A stretch of 64,000 bases of DNA from Ovis canadensis (GCF_042477335.2 NC_091255.1:26142501-26206500); one strand, 5' to 3'. Numbered from the stretch's first letter, positions 1 to 15,033 are shown. The notes: generated from the sequence alone by a model not told the origin. Translations and numbers: made by a program.

Positions 1-992
<992 letters not shown>

Positions 993-1108
993 TCACGTTC
1001 TTCCCACAAGCCTTGCTCGGGGGAACAGCTGTCATTTCCTCCTTATGCATTACTATCCATGTTTACTGTCTCAGGATCATGCCTTGACCATAGTATCTCA
1101 AGATGTAT

Positions 1109-1382
1109 GCTGCTGCTGCTAAGTCGCTTCAGTCATGTCCAACTCTGTGCGACCCCATAGACAGCAACCCACCAGGCTCCCCCATCCCTGGGATTCTCCA
1201 GGCAAGAACACTGGAGTGGGTTGCCATTTCCTTCTCCAATGCATGAAAGTGAAAGGTAAAGGTGAAGTCGCTCAGTCGTGTCCAACTCTGAGCGACCCCA
1301 TGGACTGCAACCTACCAGGCTCCTCCGCCCATGGGATTTTCCAGGCAAGAGTACTGGAGTGGGTTGCCATTGCCTTCTCCGC
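1109..1382 (-). mobile_element. BovA2 SINE, full dimer
   Basis: On the forward strand it starts with the (CTG)n end and TAAGTCGCTTCAGTCATGTC, followed by two related BovA units joined by a GAAAGTGAAAGG-type linker. It is flanked by an 11-bp duplication with one mismatch, TCAAGATGTAT (1098) and TCAATATGTAT (1383). Confidence 0.92.
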
Positions 1383-3535
1383 TCAATATGTATAGCATAC
1401 TGGAAAATCAACTTGGCTTTTTACACACAGAGTATATTTGTGCTTAGACTGTGCTCCTTTGGAAAAGAGCTTTGTCTTCAAGATTCCTCATCTACTTTCC
1501 CAGGAGGGACCCAGACTACATATGCAGTTCTAGAATGCAGAGTTAGTTCTATAATGGCTGAGACATTTTTAAAGCAGAAATTTCTCCCTGAATAGTAACA
1601 GTAATGTGTTCATATGACTATATCAGTCATAAAGGGGAGAAATTCTCAGTCTAGGCACAAGTGTCTTACTCTTCCAACAGTTGCTTTTAAGATTCAAAAG
1701 GCCCAGCTGACTCTTCCCTTCCAGAGTCTACAAAGCGCAAGTAACAATTCTCATCACAGTAGAGCAAACTTAGCCTGTATGAAAGTGAGCAAAAAGAAAT
1801 TAAAATTAGCCTAACACTTAAAGGGGCTTTTTAAACTTTCTATAAAAGAACTCCGAACTCCAAGTTCTACCTGCTACTCAAGCAACAATGTCCCATACAA
1901 AGTAACTAACTTTAGCATTCTAAGCCAGGTGGTCTACATGCCATCAGGTATCCTTGCCACAGGAGCTCTGCCAAGTACATATTAGGTACCGCAGACCATC
2001 TATCACTTCCGTTACTGCAAGTTTATATTAAGATTCACAATCAGAGCATAAGATAAGAAGAAACTGAGCTTTCGAGAAAACTAACTGGTAAAATAAAGCT
2101 CAGTAGATAAATGAATGCCTTTACATGGTATTTGGAAGATTCATCAGCAAGAGCCAATGAAAACTTTATAACTCACCAGAGGGGGACCCCTAGTGGCTAC
2201 TCAATCCCCAACTCTAAACTCAACCACCTTCATGAATTCTACAAAACCTGAAATAAAAGCAGGCCAATCACAATTTCAGTTTTATGTTCTAAAAACCAAA
2301 ATCAAAGTAAGATTTCTGTTCATACATGAATGGAGCTGAAAATATTTTGATGAATATTTTTAGCAACAAAAATAAAAGTCTTTAGTCCTCCACGTTTTGG
2401 GGGACTAAGAAACACTTACCAACAGTTTTACCCAGCAGGTTTAACAATGCTGAAATGAATGCCTAGGCTCCTGATTCAGCAGTCTGGAATAAAAAGCTGG
2501 GCTCTCTGATATATACCCCTAGTTAAGAAACACTGAGTTCTACCCTAACATCCCATCTGTCCCCATTTCCCTGACAGTACAGATGTTAAGTGACCCACCA
2601 AAGGTCATGATCAGCTGTTAGGACCAGAACCTGACCCAATCTCAACTTACACTTAGTAAATTCAGGTCAATAGAGACATTTTTCCTACAGCAGAGAATTT
2701 TTACATGAACTATCACTTTCCAATTACAGGGTACATGATTTGCAATATCTAGGATTATAATCGGTGAAACCAGCGTGTCAGTTCTCAGAAAAAAAATTTA
2801 AAGGCCACTCACTGCCCTTTTGTTCGAGAGGCTTTGTGCTTTGTTAATGCTAACAATGACTGATAAAGGGGATAGATAATACACAAGAAGTCCATGCTTC
2901 TGGAGGAAGCCCTAACTTGAGTACAAAAACTTAAAACAGTCAAATTAGATATTAATGTTTTTAAGCTTTAAGTAAATAACACTAAACCATTTTTTATATG
3001 CTTTTATTCACTAAATTCCTAAGGGAAAAAAAAAGTTAACTACTATTTTAAGTGTGAAATTCTGTAGCACAAACTCCCTTTTTTCCATTAAAATAACCAT
3101 TTAATTCAACAGGATTTTTTGATGTAAGGTTTCTTAAAATGTGCTACTGTGCTTCAGTTGGATAGACTATACCAAAAAATGGCCTCCCAAAGACACTGCC
3201 TAGACATACCTGGAAGGTAAAATCAATTCTGGAATTTCAGCTCACTCTTTGGTTAAGGATCTGGTTGTCTTCTTTCTCCCCTCTTCACCCTAAATCTCTA
3301 CTCCCCTTCTCCTTGCCAACCATCCCAATCCTCAGTCACCTACCCCACCCATACAGCCTCACTTCCAAGGCAAATGACCAGAACCTAACCTGAATCACAT
3401 CAGCTTCTGGAACACAGCAAGCTGAAGACCATGGTGTAGCTCTATCTGACTTATGATGAGTCACCAAATACAAAAAGGCAAGGAAAATCCCTTTCGCATA
3501 CTCTTCGTGTTAAACTCCCCAACACTTCTAGATCT

Positions 3536-4093
3536 CTTCAGTTCAGTTCAGTCGCTCAGTCGTGTCCGACTCTTTGCGACCCCATGAATCGCAGCACGCC
3601 AGGCCTCCCTGTCCATCACCAACTCCTGGAGTTTACCCAAACTCATGTCCATCGAGTCAGTGATGCCATCCAACCATCTCATCCTCTGTCATCCCCTTCT
3701 CCTCCTGCCCCCAATTCCTCACAGCATCAGGGTCTTTTTCAATGAGTCAACTCTTCGCATGAGGTGGCCAAAGTATTGGAGTTTCAGCTTCAGTATCAGT
3801 CCTTCCAATGAACACCCAGGACTGGTCTCCCTTAGGATGGACTGGTTGGATCTCCTTGCAGTCCAAGGGACTCTCAAGAGTCTTCTCCAACACCACAGTT
3901 CAAAAGCATCAATTCTTCGGAGCTCAGCTTTCTTCACAGTCCAACTCTCACATCCATACATGACTACTGGAAAAACCATAGCCTTGACTAGACGGACCTT
4001 TGTTGGCAAAGTAATGTCCCTGCTTTTCAATATGCTATCTAGGTTGGTCATAACTTTCCTTCCAAAGAGTAAGCATCTTTTAATTTCATGGCT
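3536..4093 (-). mobile_element. BovB LINE, 5'-truncated 3' end
   Basis: The forward strand begins with the reverse complement of the BovB tail (CAGTTCAGTTCAGTCGCTCAG) and continues as the reverse complement of the end of the RT-containing ORF. The minus-strand translation shows [20 protein letters not shown] and [16 protein letters not shown], the conserved C-terminal part of the BovB polyprotein. The element breaks off at about 4093. Confidence 0.93.
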
Positions 4094-4299
4094 TACCAAT
4101 GTCCTAAAACTTCGTATTTTGCCCCAGGCCTCAACACTTCTATGACAGTGATCCACCTATGCCTTGCTCCTCTATCCTTTCCCAATACTCAATCAAAGAA
4201 TTTTAAAAGAACCTACAATTTTCCACTCTCCCAAGTCAGAGGTCTTGGGTCACGTAGACAAATGCAGTAACAATACCCCATGGTTGTATCTCAAGTCAA

Positions 4300-6060
4300 T
4301 AAACTTAAGTCTTAATTCAACAAAATATCTCCTGAGCATCTACCACGGAGAAGGCATGATCCATACATTCCTTCCACAAATACTAGTTAGGTAGCTTCTT
4401 TGGGCCAAACTACTCTAAGTGTGGAGGTTACAGCAGTGAATAGGACACAGTAATTATCCTCATGAAATTTAGCTTCTAAGTAGGAAATGAATGTTAATAA
4501 GCAAAATAAACATGAAGAAAGCAGAAATAGGGTATTTTAGATATGGTGATAAAGGAAGGTCTCTGAGGAAACGAGATGGAAACAAAGACTTGAAATGATG
4601 TGAAGAAGAAAAAAGGCTGTGTTAAGATCAGGCTGAGAGTGAGACTTCCCTCGCAGTACAGTGGTTAAGATTTCATGCTTCCACTGCAAGGGGCACAGGT
4701 TAGAACCCTGGTCAGGGAACTAAGATCTCGCAAGCCACACAACATGGCCAAAAGAAAAATTAGATGTATAAAAATGCCCCAAAGTTAGAACAGTTTAAAG
4801 CCAGTGTTACAGCTGTAAATAAAGTGAAAGAATAGTATGGCAGGTGAGGCCAGAGGTAGCCATGGTTAAGGAACAGCCATGAGTTAGCAATAAGAGAGAA
4901 AGGCGCTGTAACACTACAAGGCACACAGGGCTTCATCTGAATGAGACTGTATCACAGGAGAGGAAACAGAGGAAACGTTCAAGCAGCCATCATACAGAGA
5001 ATCATCAGAAATATAACATGTACAAACACAGTGTACATCACTGCAGAGTTTAGATCACAGTAACGTCAGCAAGGAAAAGTCTCAGAGGAGATGGTACTGG
5101 ACATGAACTCCAGAAGGGAAAGGTGCACCATGAAGAGTGTACAGGCCTTGCTCAACAGACAGTCAAGTGCCCAACAGGCCGGGCATGTCTGGTCCACGTC
5201 ATAGAGTACCAGGAGATCAGAATGTCCTGCTAAGCTGTACTGGAGAGGAACATGAAATACGGACTCTGCAAGCAATCGAGAGCCACTGAAGGCTCAAGTT
5301 AGGGGGGAACAGAGAGGAATAAGATGTTGAGAGGGTTACTGGGTAGGATATCTCTCAAAATGGTGGTACAAGACTTTTGCAGTAGTCTAAGAAATAATTA
5401 GAACTCACTGTACATGAACAATACCTCCAAAAAAAAAGAAGAAATAATTAGAACCCAAACTCGATGGCAGTTGTACATAGAGAACAGATACAAAAAGAGG
5501 TGGAGAATAGATTGGAGAGAGTTGCACTGACAGAATTTAATAAATAGTTGGGTGCTGACGTTGCTATGTTGACTTGGAGGTGCAGACAGAACCATCTGGA
5601 TGGTTCATAATTTACTCCAAACCAAGCAAATAACCTGTAATCCACAAAAGTTACTGAAAGACCTGCTAAGTGGAGTAAGACTCTGGCTCTTGATAAAAAG
5701 CTAGACTACTAATCAATAAAAACAAACAAACAAAAAAGATCAACAGGTCTTACTCAGCACTAACACGACACTGACAATAAAAAGACACAATCTGTAAGAG
5801 TGCTCCCTTTCACCCTAGGGTAAGACAAGCCTCTAGTTGACAAGAAAATAATGTACAATGAAGGATAACAATGTACACACACAGTTAAAAGGAGGGCCTA
5901 ACCAGACATGGAGCCACAAGACAAAGGCCAGTAAATCCCACAAGCCAATTACAGGAGAGTACCGAATTATGATTTGGATAATGTGGATACAGGAGGAGGA
6001 GAACTGACCATCAAACAAATGTAGTCCTATCCACTGAGCCAGCGCAGTTACAGGAAGAGA
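4300..6060 (+). repeat. Ancient mammal-wide interspersed repeat relic (family not named)
   Basis: Phrases such as 'tggaggttacagcagtgaat', 'ggaaggtctctgaggaaac' and 'tttgcagtagtctaag' occur in the order I associate with a high-copy old mammalian repeat of about 1.3 kb, heavily diverged. The same family seems to recur near 42,960-43,900 and 54,640-55,050. I cannot name it reliably. Confidence 0.4.
4642..4760 (+). mobile_element. CHR-type tRNA-derived SINE
   Basis: It has a 'gacttccctcgcagtacag' start, a tRNA-like B box (ggttagaaccctggtcaggg) and the 'ctaagatctcgcaagcc ... ggccaaaag' end typical of the cetartiodactyl CHR family. It is inserted in the ancient repeat relic. Confidence 0.85.
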
Positions 6061-6679
6061 CAAATTCCAAGAGTTCAGTCAAAGAAGCAGCTTGGATAAT
6101 TAATTTTTTCTGCCTAAAATGTTCCAAGTAACATTTATTAGTCTGTTTCAAGCTAACATTTATTGTTCAACTCATTCTAAGGCGTCCTAATTCAAACAAA
6201 AAATGTGGCATCACTTTTTCATGAGTACAAATACAATTTTTTTTTTTTTAAAGTCAGGGTTACACAAGAGTAACACCTCTTTGAAACACCACCTTTTCTT
6301 TTAAATTATTCATAAAAATAAGTCTAATGCTTTGGTTCAAAAGGCAGCCATCTACACATCTATTTTTGATCTACTATCATGAAACAGTTCTGTGAAAAAC
6401 AAATGAACTTGAAGACTTCTCTAGAAATAAATTTTCTACAATGAAGTTAGTTTATGGTGTTTAAACTAGGCTTCAAAGAATCATTAAGGAAAGAAACCAG
6501 ATTTTACAAACGACATGATTTCAAAGTAAGATCCATTTAAGTGCTAGGTTTCTGAAGTTCCCCACTGTTTATTCAATATGCCACTAAGCCCCTTCACATC
6601 TTTTACATCCACAGGCGCCATGGCAAATAATGAGACATGTAACTACCTACCAATTCCTACCCCTGCCTTTATACCACTT

Positions 6680-6815
6680 GACATTTTACATATTTGTTCA
6701 TTATCTGCCTTCCTCATTAAAATATAATCCCCATGAGAGCACTGTACGTTACAAATGAATCCCTAGCACTGTAACACTGCTAACACAGCACGCATTCAAT
6801 GACTGCTGAGCAATA
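6680..6815 (+). mobile_element. L2 LINE 3'-end remnant
   Basis: It resembles the L2 3' end ('tttgttcattatctgcc', 'ataatccccatgagagcactg', 'catgcattcaat'-like ending). It is old and diverged. Confidence 0.55.
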
Positions 6816-7401
6816 CAGAAAAGACAACTGTATTCTGCCTGCAAACAGGTTCAAGCAACCACCACACACCCTGCTTGAATCTACCACTTTTTACAGAATG
6901 AGTTTTAACTGTGGTAGCGTCTCCTTCTCCGGAATTGCAAACAGTAATTCTTTGCAAAGAACTGGAAGAGGCTCAGCGATCCCAAAGAAACACTTTTCGG
7001 TACAGCTCAGGGTCTAGTCTGAACTCGTAGAGGACATGGACAGGTATACCAGTCACTTCAGGACACACGAGACAGACAGATGGATGCTCAGTCAATAAAG
7101 GCATAAATGCATACAAGACATGCCAGGAAGGGATGCCACGAGACTTAATTAGTGCTCACTAGGAGCTCTGTGACACAGAGGTACCACAGACACAGAAAAC
7201 ATTACAAAGGTGTAGCAATACAATACCTCAAAGACAAGAATCAGTTTGTGACCCTGATGTAATGAGGATTCCAGGGACCACTGACAATCTCCACTTACAA
7301 AGCAAAGCATGGAACAGACCCAAAGTATCAAATGCCCTGCAACAAAGAGAAACTGACATGATAAGTCCTGCGCTGTCCTCCCAGCCGTCCCTTACACATT
7401 A

Positions 7402-7695
<294 letters not shown>

Positions 7696-9087
7696 TCAGT
7701 ACTTATGTCTGGAAGCAGTCAAAAGGAAACTTAATAGGACTTTAAAGCATTCTCAGCAGGTAATAGAGTAGCAAGAAAGTTAACAGCTTACACCAAATCT
7801 GTATTCCATTCCCCACTTGGTCACTGATTACTGTGAGGATCCTGGGACATGCTCGAGGCTCTCTATCTCATGAGTACAGCAAAGTACTCACACTCTCAGA
7901 AAGCAGTACTCTAGAACAGGAAACATGCCATGCCTCAACCACCTTGGACAAAATCACTTCCCCACAATCAACAAATTTATCAGGTTATAGAGCTACAGGA
8001 AATTTTTTTTTTCTAATTTCCAAGACTGGAAATCTCAACAGAGACCTTCCATTTCAGGCTCCTTTTTTCTCCCTTCCTAAAGTTATGCCCAGTTTCGTCT
8101 TTTCCCAATGTAACTTGCATGGCACTCTTCTGAATCAGTTTTTCACATGAGAGTTAGGGCGTCTGTCCCCTAACGTTGTACTGTACCCTGTTAAAAAGTC
8201 CTCATTAATCTACAAACCCCAAGTCAAACCATGACAAAAAAGGTGACCACCACTGAGGCTTCTCCCCCTCTTGTGTGAGAAGAGAGGGTGGCACAGTAAT
8301 CCTAAGGGGGCACCTTTAGAAACAAGAGTGAAAATCAGACAATATTTCAACTGACCAACTAAGGAAGTACTCCTGGAATGTAGGTTAAAATTACTTTAGT
8401 GTCACTGCCTCAAATTGTAGACTCATCCTCCTGAGAACTTGAATTCAGGACAAGCAAACCTCCCCCTCCAGAGGATGCTAATTAGGGGTCTTGAAATCCT
8501 CATCTGCCAGCATAGTCACAGAAACCACGGGGCCGTGTCAGGTATAAAAGGAACTCTATACAGAGTAGGAAAGTTTACCTTTCCCTCCATTCGCCAGTCC
8601 TGACTTGGGACACCCAACCGCCTCAGATTCTCCCCCACTCTATCACTCCATTCACCCCCACACTGACTGCACACATGCCTGCAGCCAGGCCTCGCTCATG
8701 CTGCACTGCCACCTGGAATCCACCCGTCACCCTGACCTACGTAGAGCTTAGATGCCCTTTCAAGTCGGCGAAAGTCCTACTGAGTCTTCCGTGGCAATGC
8801 CAGGCTACACCTGTTTCTCTCCCTCAAATTCCTTGTGCACTTATGCAAACTTCAATTACATAATCATAGCTTTTTAAAAGTAGTCAAGTGCAACGTCCCT
8901 TCTTCTACAGAGTTTCCTATTATCCTGGAACAATTCTGAACAATCTCTAGTGACAGAAATATTCAGAAAGCAGATGATTCCAATCTTGGTCAAACTCAAT
9001 TGTTCTTTTCTGAAACATAAGTCTATATCCTCTTTCCACATGGCTTCAAATATTTGAAGATAACTATCACTTTATCTCCTTGGGCAC

Positions 9088-9205
9088 AGCAAGCCACTCC
9101 AGTATTCTCGCCTGAAGAATCCTATGGATGGAGGGGCTTGGTGGGCTACAGTCCACAGGGTCGCAAAGAGTCAGACATGACTGCTGCAACTTAGCACACA
9201 TGCAA
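9088..9205 (+). mobile_element. Bov-tA-type SINE fragment
   Basis: It carries CCACTCCAGTATTCTCGCCTG, then GGGCTACAGTCCACAGGGTC and AGTCAGACATGACTG. The tRNA head is missing. Confidence 0.85.
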
Positions 9206-9289
9206 GTATCTCCCTAAATGTCCCTTTCTCCAAGCTAAATAGCTTTAGCTATTTCAACTGTTCCTCCAACACCCTGGTTTCTAGATTCC

Positions 9290-10690
9290 TTGTCACCCTA
9301 GTTGCCCTCCTCCAAATAAATTCTGGTTTGCAAATGTACCACTTGTGGTACCCAGAACTGAAAACAATGTTCCACGTAGGGTCAGACCAGCAGAGTTATG
9401 GCTCCGTTCTCCTGATCAGACTGCCACATGTAACACAGGAAAGCATGTTTTGCTTTTGCTAACAGCACTCTTTGTTCAGACTGAGTCCATAAGGTCTTTG
9501 TGCAGACAGGTTCCTCTGTTCTGATACATAGTTTAAGTCTATAACTTTTTCCTTTCTACACAATTTAGTCTTGCTGGCTTTGGCAACAACCCTGAATCCT
9601 AAATCTGTTCTCTACTGTACTGAATCATCCACAGAAATAAGCACACCTTCTGCTATGGCTTTAGCCATATGCCAGATGCTGTCCACAAGAACAAGTACAG
9701 ATCCCTATGGCTTGATGCTAGAGACTTCCCTCCAGGTCAACAATTGATCCATTTGCCATGCCAAATGTTCAAAAACTCTGCTTACATCAGATATGTTGTT
9801 TATATCATTATTCCTAACCAGGGGTTAGCAAACTATTTTTGTGAAGAGCCAGATAGTAAATATTTTCAACTTTGTGGGTTATACAGTCTCAGCAGTAGCT
9901 ACTCAACTCAGCCACTGTAGTGCAAAAGCAGTCATGGGTAATATGTAAACAAATGGGCATGGCTATGTTCCAATAAAACTTTATTTACAAGAACAGCTGG
10001 CAAGCCATTGTCCATGGAGCCCTGCAAATCTGATAAGGCTAACCAAAGAGAACTAGGGTGAGTTTGGGATAATTTTTTCTTAACAAACCCACTGCTTTAT
10101 ATGATTAAAACCTAATCAAATAATCTGTCCCAGAACTTTACTGATGATTACCAGCTTATAGTGTCTAGACTTTGTTCTTTTCATTATCTTTTTGAAAAGT
10201 GAAATAATGTTTGCCCCTCCTTACTTTCCTTATACCTCTCCATCCTCCATGATTTTTCTCAGAATCACAGTGGCTCTATAAACATATCTGCTACAACCAT
10301 TCTTTTGATATTAAAAGACAGAAATTGTCAGAGCCTAGAAACTTGAACTTATTGAAAAAGAGAATCTGCTCTCTCTTCTCTCACCTACCTTGGCTTTAAT
10401 TCTCTCTTTCTGGTGTTATTTCTATCTTTTTCTTAATCATTTTCCTTCCTGGAAAAGGCAGAAGTGAAACATGAGCTAAGGAATCTGCCTTTCTCTCTAG
10501 CATTTGCTAGCACGACAGTATCTTTTCCAAGTTATTCTTTTTGCTCTAAGAGAAAAACAAATGACGTCTTAGTTGCCAAAAGACTCAGTTCATTTTTCAT
10601 TTTAGTCTATTTTTGTTTCTTATTCATTCTTGATTATATTCCCTGTTTCTTTACATTTTCACACATAATGATTTTTTTAAATTCTGATAG
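9290..10690 (-). mobile_element. Ancient CR1/L3 LINE
   Basis: The forward strand follows the reverse complement of the mammalian L3 (CR1 clade) RT region in order: 'gtggtacccagaactgaaaa', 'acagatccctatggcttgat', 'gagacttccctccaggtcaa', then after a hAT interruption 'tgtttgcccctcc', 'ctccatgatttttctcagaa', 'cctagaaacttgaacttatt' and 'ctttctggtgttatttc'. On the minus strand this corresponds to the RT block around GVPQGSVLGP...FADD, now full of breaks. It spans about 1.2 kb, long for such an old element. Confidence 0.75.
9819..10024 (+). mobile_element. Non-autonomous hAT (MER-type) DNA transposon
   Basis: It starts CAGGGGTTAGCAAACTA and contains 'ccagatagtaaatattttca', 'actactcaactcagcc'-like sequence and 'ttccaataaaactttattta'. 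It ends near GGAGCCCTG, giving imperfect terminal inverted repeats. It is a small mammalian hAT element inserted within the L3 copy; the exact family name is not recalled. Confidence 0.75.
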
Positions 10691-11417
10691 AATCATATTC
10701 ACTTCTTCATTCTTTACTTACTGAAGTTATTTGCAAATGTATGACCAAAACTTCCTTTACAGAACCTAGCACACTCCTTTAAAGAGTCTCAGGCTATGAA
10801 ATCTGCAGGTCCCGAGCCGAGAAATCACGCCTGATAATGAAGACCACAACTTTCAATCACAAGATGCATCAGACAGTCTTATTCACTAATTCCCAAGTTG
10901 TCTACTGTCCAGCAGGGACCCTACCTATCTGAGCAGTGCAATTCTAGCCATATATGAAATGCGTAACAAAACAAAACTGAAAATTAACAGAACAGACAGA
11001 TGTTCTGTTCTCAGGGGACCCCAAATTCAAAGTAAAGAACACAAACTGATTAATTATTAATAGCAAAGATAGGTAAATGAATGTAGGCCCCAAACTTCCT
11101 TAACATACTCCTCAAAGTCTTTCTCAGAAAACAATGATAAGTAACCTGGAAACATTTCTGAAAGTTATTATGATTCACCTGTTCAAGAGTCCAGTAGGTT
11201 TCCCTGTACACTTCTAAACTTCTCAGGTATGGTTCACAGGGAATGGGGGGCAATGAACAAGCGAGGAGTAAAGCAGGAAATAGTAATTTCAAGCAAAACA
11301 GTAACATTTTCAGACAAGTTTTCGGAAACACTGACTATACTACATGCTCTTTTTAATTATCCATTCTACTTGAAAAAGTAGACATCTGAATGGTTCAACA
11401 ACAGAAAAATTATTTCA

Positions 11418-11519
11418 GGGAATTCCCTGGTGACTGTGCTCTCACTGCCAAGGGTCCAGGTTCAATCCCTGGTCAGGGAACTAAGATTTCACAAGACGTG
11501 CAGCACAGCCAAAAAAATA
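11418..11519 (+). mobile_element. CHR-type SINE
   Basis: It shows 'gggaattccctggtgactgt', the B-box 'ggttcaatccctggtcaggg', 'aactaagatttcacaagacg' and an A-rich tail. Flanks show a related 'attatttca'/'ataatttca' duplication. Confidence 0.85.
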
Positions 11520-12654
11520 ATAATTTCACCTGGCTTTCTAATTCAGGAAAATTACTTTATTAATTATATTTCATGTAGACTAATCATTAAAACTGTTTTG
11601 CAACATTAACTGACAGGCAAAAGGAATCCATATACATGTTAATAGAAGTCAGCATACAATGAAAAAACCACCACCCACCACTGATAACTCATAAGTGAAT
11701 AACTATGGAAAGCAATAGCCTTTATAACTCAAGGTCATGAGCTTAGTAGAACTGCATGGATTCAAATCCTGTTTCTCCCATATTAACTGGGTACCTGTAA
11801 GATATCTAACTTTTCTGTGCTGAGTTTTCTCAAGTATAAATGGGTAATAGTATCTACCTTATCAAGTTGTTTTGCTAATGCATACCTATAATCCTCTTGG
11901 ATAACAACATAATTTGGGAGAAAGTAATCCACAAGATCAACTATGTGTAATCCATTCTAATCAGATAAGCTCCAAATTCACTTTAAAGTTAACTAAAATC
12001 ATCCATGTTAAGTTTAAGCAGGCTACTCTGAATACTATTGCCACTTCACTGGTCAAAGGCCTTCCTGGTCAATAGGACTCTCTCAGTCCAAGGACACGCC
12101 CATCATCAGAATATCACCTGGAGCCTGGAAAGTCAATGGTTCCATTACAACTAGACTAAGCAACAACAGGTACAAAGTCCTAGGTACCAGTGGAGAAATC
12201 ATGGGAAGGTTCTCTCCATTTAATGTCTTACTCATTGTATATCAGGAAAAAAGGACAGCAAGTTACTTCCTTGGATACAAAATCCCTGGTCATTTTGAAA
12301 GCAGGGGCCTAGGTACTCCCCACCTTAAGTACATCAGAACAGATGCATGAAAGCACCGAAGACTGCTACTGCCCACATGTAAGGGAATGAAGTGAAAATC
12401 CAAAGCAAAAACAAACCACAGGTTACTGTATCCCAACGGAAATAGGATTCTTCCTTCACCTGCAGAACAAAAGCCATCCGTGAAAGAAATGAGTTTAAAG
12501 GCCTGACAGAAAACTGAAGCTCAACAAGTGGGCAATAAAATGGAACTTCATTACCAATAAACTGTGTGGATGCAGTCCTATATTCCCTCACTCCAACAAA
12601 AAAAGTGAAACTTCACGCAGCATCTCAGGTAAGAGAAAGCAATCCACTTGGTCA

Positions 12655-12786
<132 letters not shown>

Positions 12787-14918
12787 TTAAAATTCTGACA
12801 AAAAATGAAGACTAAAGGAAATTTCACCCTCACAAGACCAAACACAAACTCAGTTAGCAAAACACAAATGCTAGAGAGCTTTAAAAGAAAAAACCTCTAA
12901 ACAAGAAAAAGTAAATTGATCATGCAGTACATGTCCCATGTATCTATCTCATCAGAACAGATTCCTCTCTTTGGAATTTAAATATGCCTTTTCATTCTAC
13001 CACTTAGACTTTCCCTCACCCACATATACTGGCGATTTCTGTTGCTGTCACTTGCCTAATGCAAAATTTAAACACAACAAGTTCTTTATGCTTGTGGAGG
13101 AACACCCCATGCCAGGCGCTGTTAAAATATTAAACATACCTGTCTGCATATTTACCTGCCACGAACTAAAACCAAATGACCAAGTTACAGATAACTATAA
13201 AGTCAAAAGTCTTTCAATAAACTTTAGGCCTGTGGAGAACCTCAGCTGATGGGATATGTTAGGGATAAATAGGTCTACAAAGCCATTCAGGAAAAAAAAA
13301 TCCTGTCACAGCTCCAGTGTAGTCCTTAGGAGGGAAGCTAGTTTAAGGGATTTGGGAACTGCTTAAGTAACTGTGCTAACGGTCCCTCTTCCAACTCTTA
13401 GTAACTATTCTACCACTTGAACACTGGCCAGCCTCTTCAAGCTTGTAGTGATAAGTTTAATAATCATCACTAGCTATCACTTCTCTTACAAAGCATCATG
13501 ACTTGACAAAAACCAAAATTTTGATGCTCCATGATGGAGTCTGGAAAAAGTAAGGCTGTCAACCATCAAGACTCAAGCTTACACTCTAACAAAGAAGCTT
13601 TCAGTGAACTCTCTCCTAATACAGTCGGCAAGCAAAAAATACTCTGATTATAATGTTTACCACAATTCCCACTTTATAAAAGACAATATAGTAGGCACTA
13701 CACACACAAAATAAAACCCATGCTTCTCACATTAGTTGTAAATACTAGTTTGTATCCACAGGATAAAAATACACATTTAAACACACACACACACACTGAG
13801 ATAACTCTAGTTCTGAAACTGTAACTGACTTAAGATCACAACTTCAAACTGAAATACAGCCATTATTTACCAACATCATCCATTCACTGATGCATCTTAA
13901 CCCCACTTCTTCCCTTTTTCTAGTAGCCCCAAAGATAAAGACATCAAGATCCTGTCACTGTCCTTTCTTCATGAAAGTCAGGAGTACCAAAATTCAACGG
14001 ACTAATGAGTCAACTGAAAAGTCAATAGCCTGGAGGTCCCACATACACGTGCATTCTCAAACTACTTGTTGATTCAATCCGAATCTTCTCCAGCTACATT
14101 AAAAACATCACTACTGCCTGTGTAGCGAAGAGCTAGCCCTATCTGAACCCTTGATGGATGAACATTTAAAATCCCTCTGTGTCATCATAAGTTTATTTCT
14201 GTTCACACCTGAATCCCAGTTAGAAAACTGTCGGAAGCGACCGGCTCGGGCTCCCACGTCAGTTCCTCCACTTGCATGCAAGGTGTAAGACAATCATACT
14301 ACAGTGCTAAGACGTTTTTATTTCATTTTCTCCGGCAAAGGGCAGCCGTCAGGTTCCAAAGAGTTCGCGGAACTCCGCGGCTGACAACTAACTCTCTGAA
14401 CTCTCTTCCAAACCTCTCCGGGAAAGTCTAGGACGATTAGTCACCTCCTCGGGCCGGGAGGTCCCACCCCAACATCTGGTTCTCACACCCTACACGGGAG
14501 GGGTAAAGGAACCTCTCGGCCACCTCCCCAAACCAAATGCCAACCTGAGGTGTGTGCCCCCTCGGTGTCTCAAAACATACTCAGGAAGAGCCCCAGCAAG
14601 CGGAGCTTTCCGCGGTGGGCTGGCAGAAGTGGCAGCTCCAGCGTCCGGAGGAAAGGAAACTCCAAGAGAAGAAGAGCGAGCGCTCGCGCTCCCACCCGAG
14701 CAGGCTGGGCTGACACCAAGGGCGGGAAATGCCTGTCCAGAGCGGGTTTCTCAGGCCCTCAACTGGAGGTTCTCAGACCAGCTCGCGACAAAGCCCGCCA
14801 GCCGGCCGGCACCGCTCGCGGTCCCGGGCCAGCCCGCACCGGCCAGAGCGGGAGACAAGGCTGGGGAGCGACGGGGCCCCGGCTCGGCCCACTCTCCCTC
14901 CGCTCGCCGAGCCCACCG

Positions 14919-14929
14919 TGAGTCAGCAG
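14919..14929 (+). promoter_or_regulatory. AP-1/Maf-like site TGAGTCAGCAG (copy 1)
   Basis: TGAGTCA (AP-1 core) extended by GCA gives half of a Maf recognition element. It lies in PSMD11 intron 1, about 240 bp below the exon 1 donor and inside the CpG island. An identical 11-mer recurs at 15063. Proteasome genes are known targets of CNC-bZIP/small-Maf factors (NFE2L1), but this is not a perfect TGACnnnGC antioxidant element. Confidence 0.45.
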
Positions 14930-15030
14930 CCGGCGAGTGGACGCCGGGCTTGCCTCGGGGCTTCGTACCGGGGTGGGGGCCCCGGGGCTCCAGGAAGCTC
15001 CGAGCGGCCTCGGGCCCCCGGCCCGGCCCC

Positions 15031-15033
<3 letters not shown>

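Noticed and set aside
3719-4156. 145-codon minus-strand ORF resembling an RT-associated protein
   Set aside because: It is part of a truncated BovB LINE, as are the similar ORFs near 20.3-21.4, 22.7-23.3 and 30.0-30.8 kb. They are not host genes.
4642-4760. tRNA-like A/B boxes in this and the other CHR and Bov-tA copies
   Set aside because: They are the promoter heads of tRNA-derived SINEs with no cloverleaf or acceptor stem, so not tRNA genes.
8543-8551. TATAAAAGG, a TATA-box-like string in PSMD11 intron 2
   Set aside because: No initiator, CpG island or coding exon follows on the plus strand. Such strings are expected by chance in AT-rich intron DNA.
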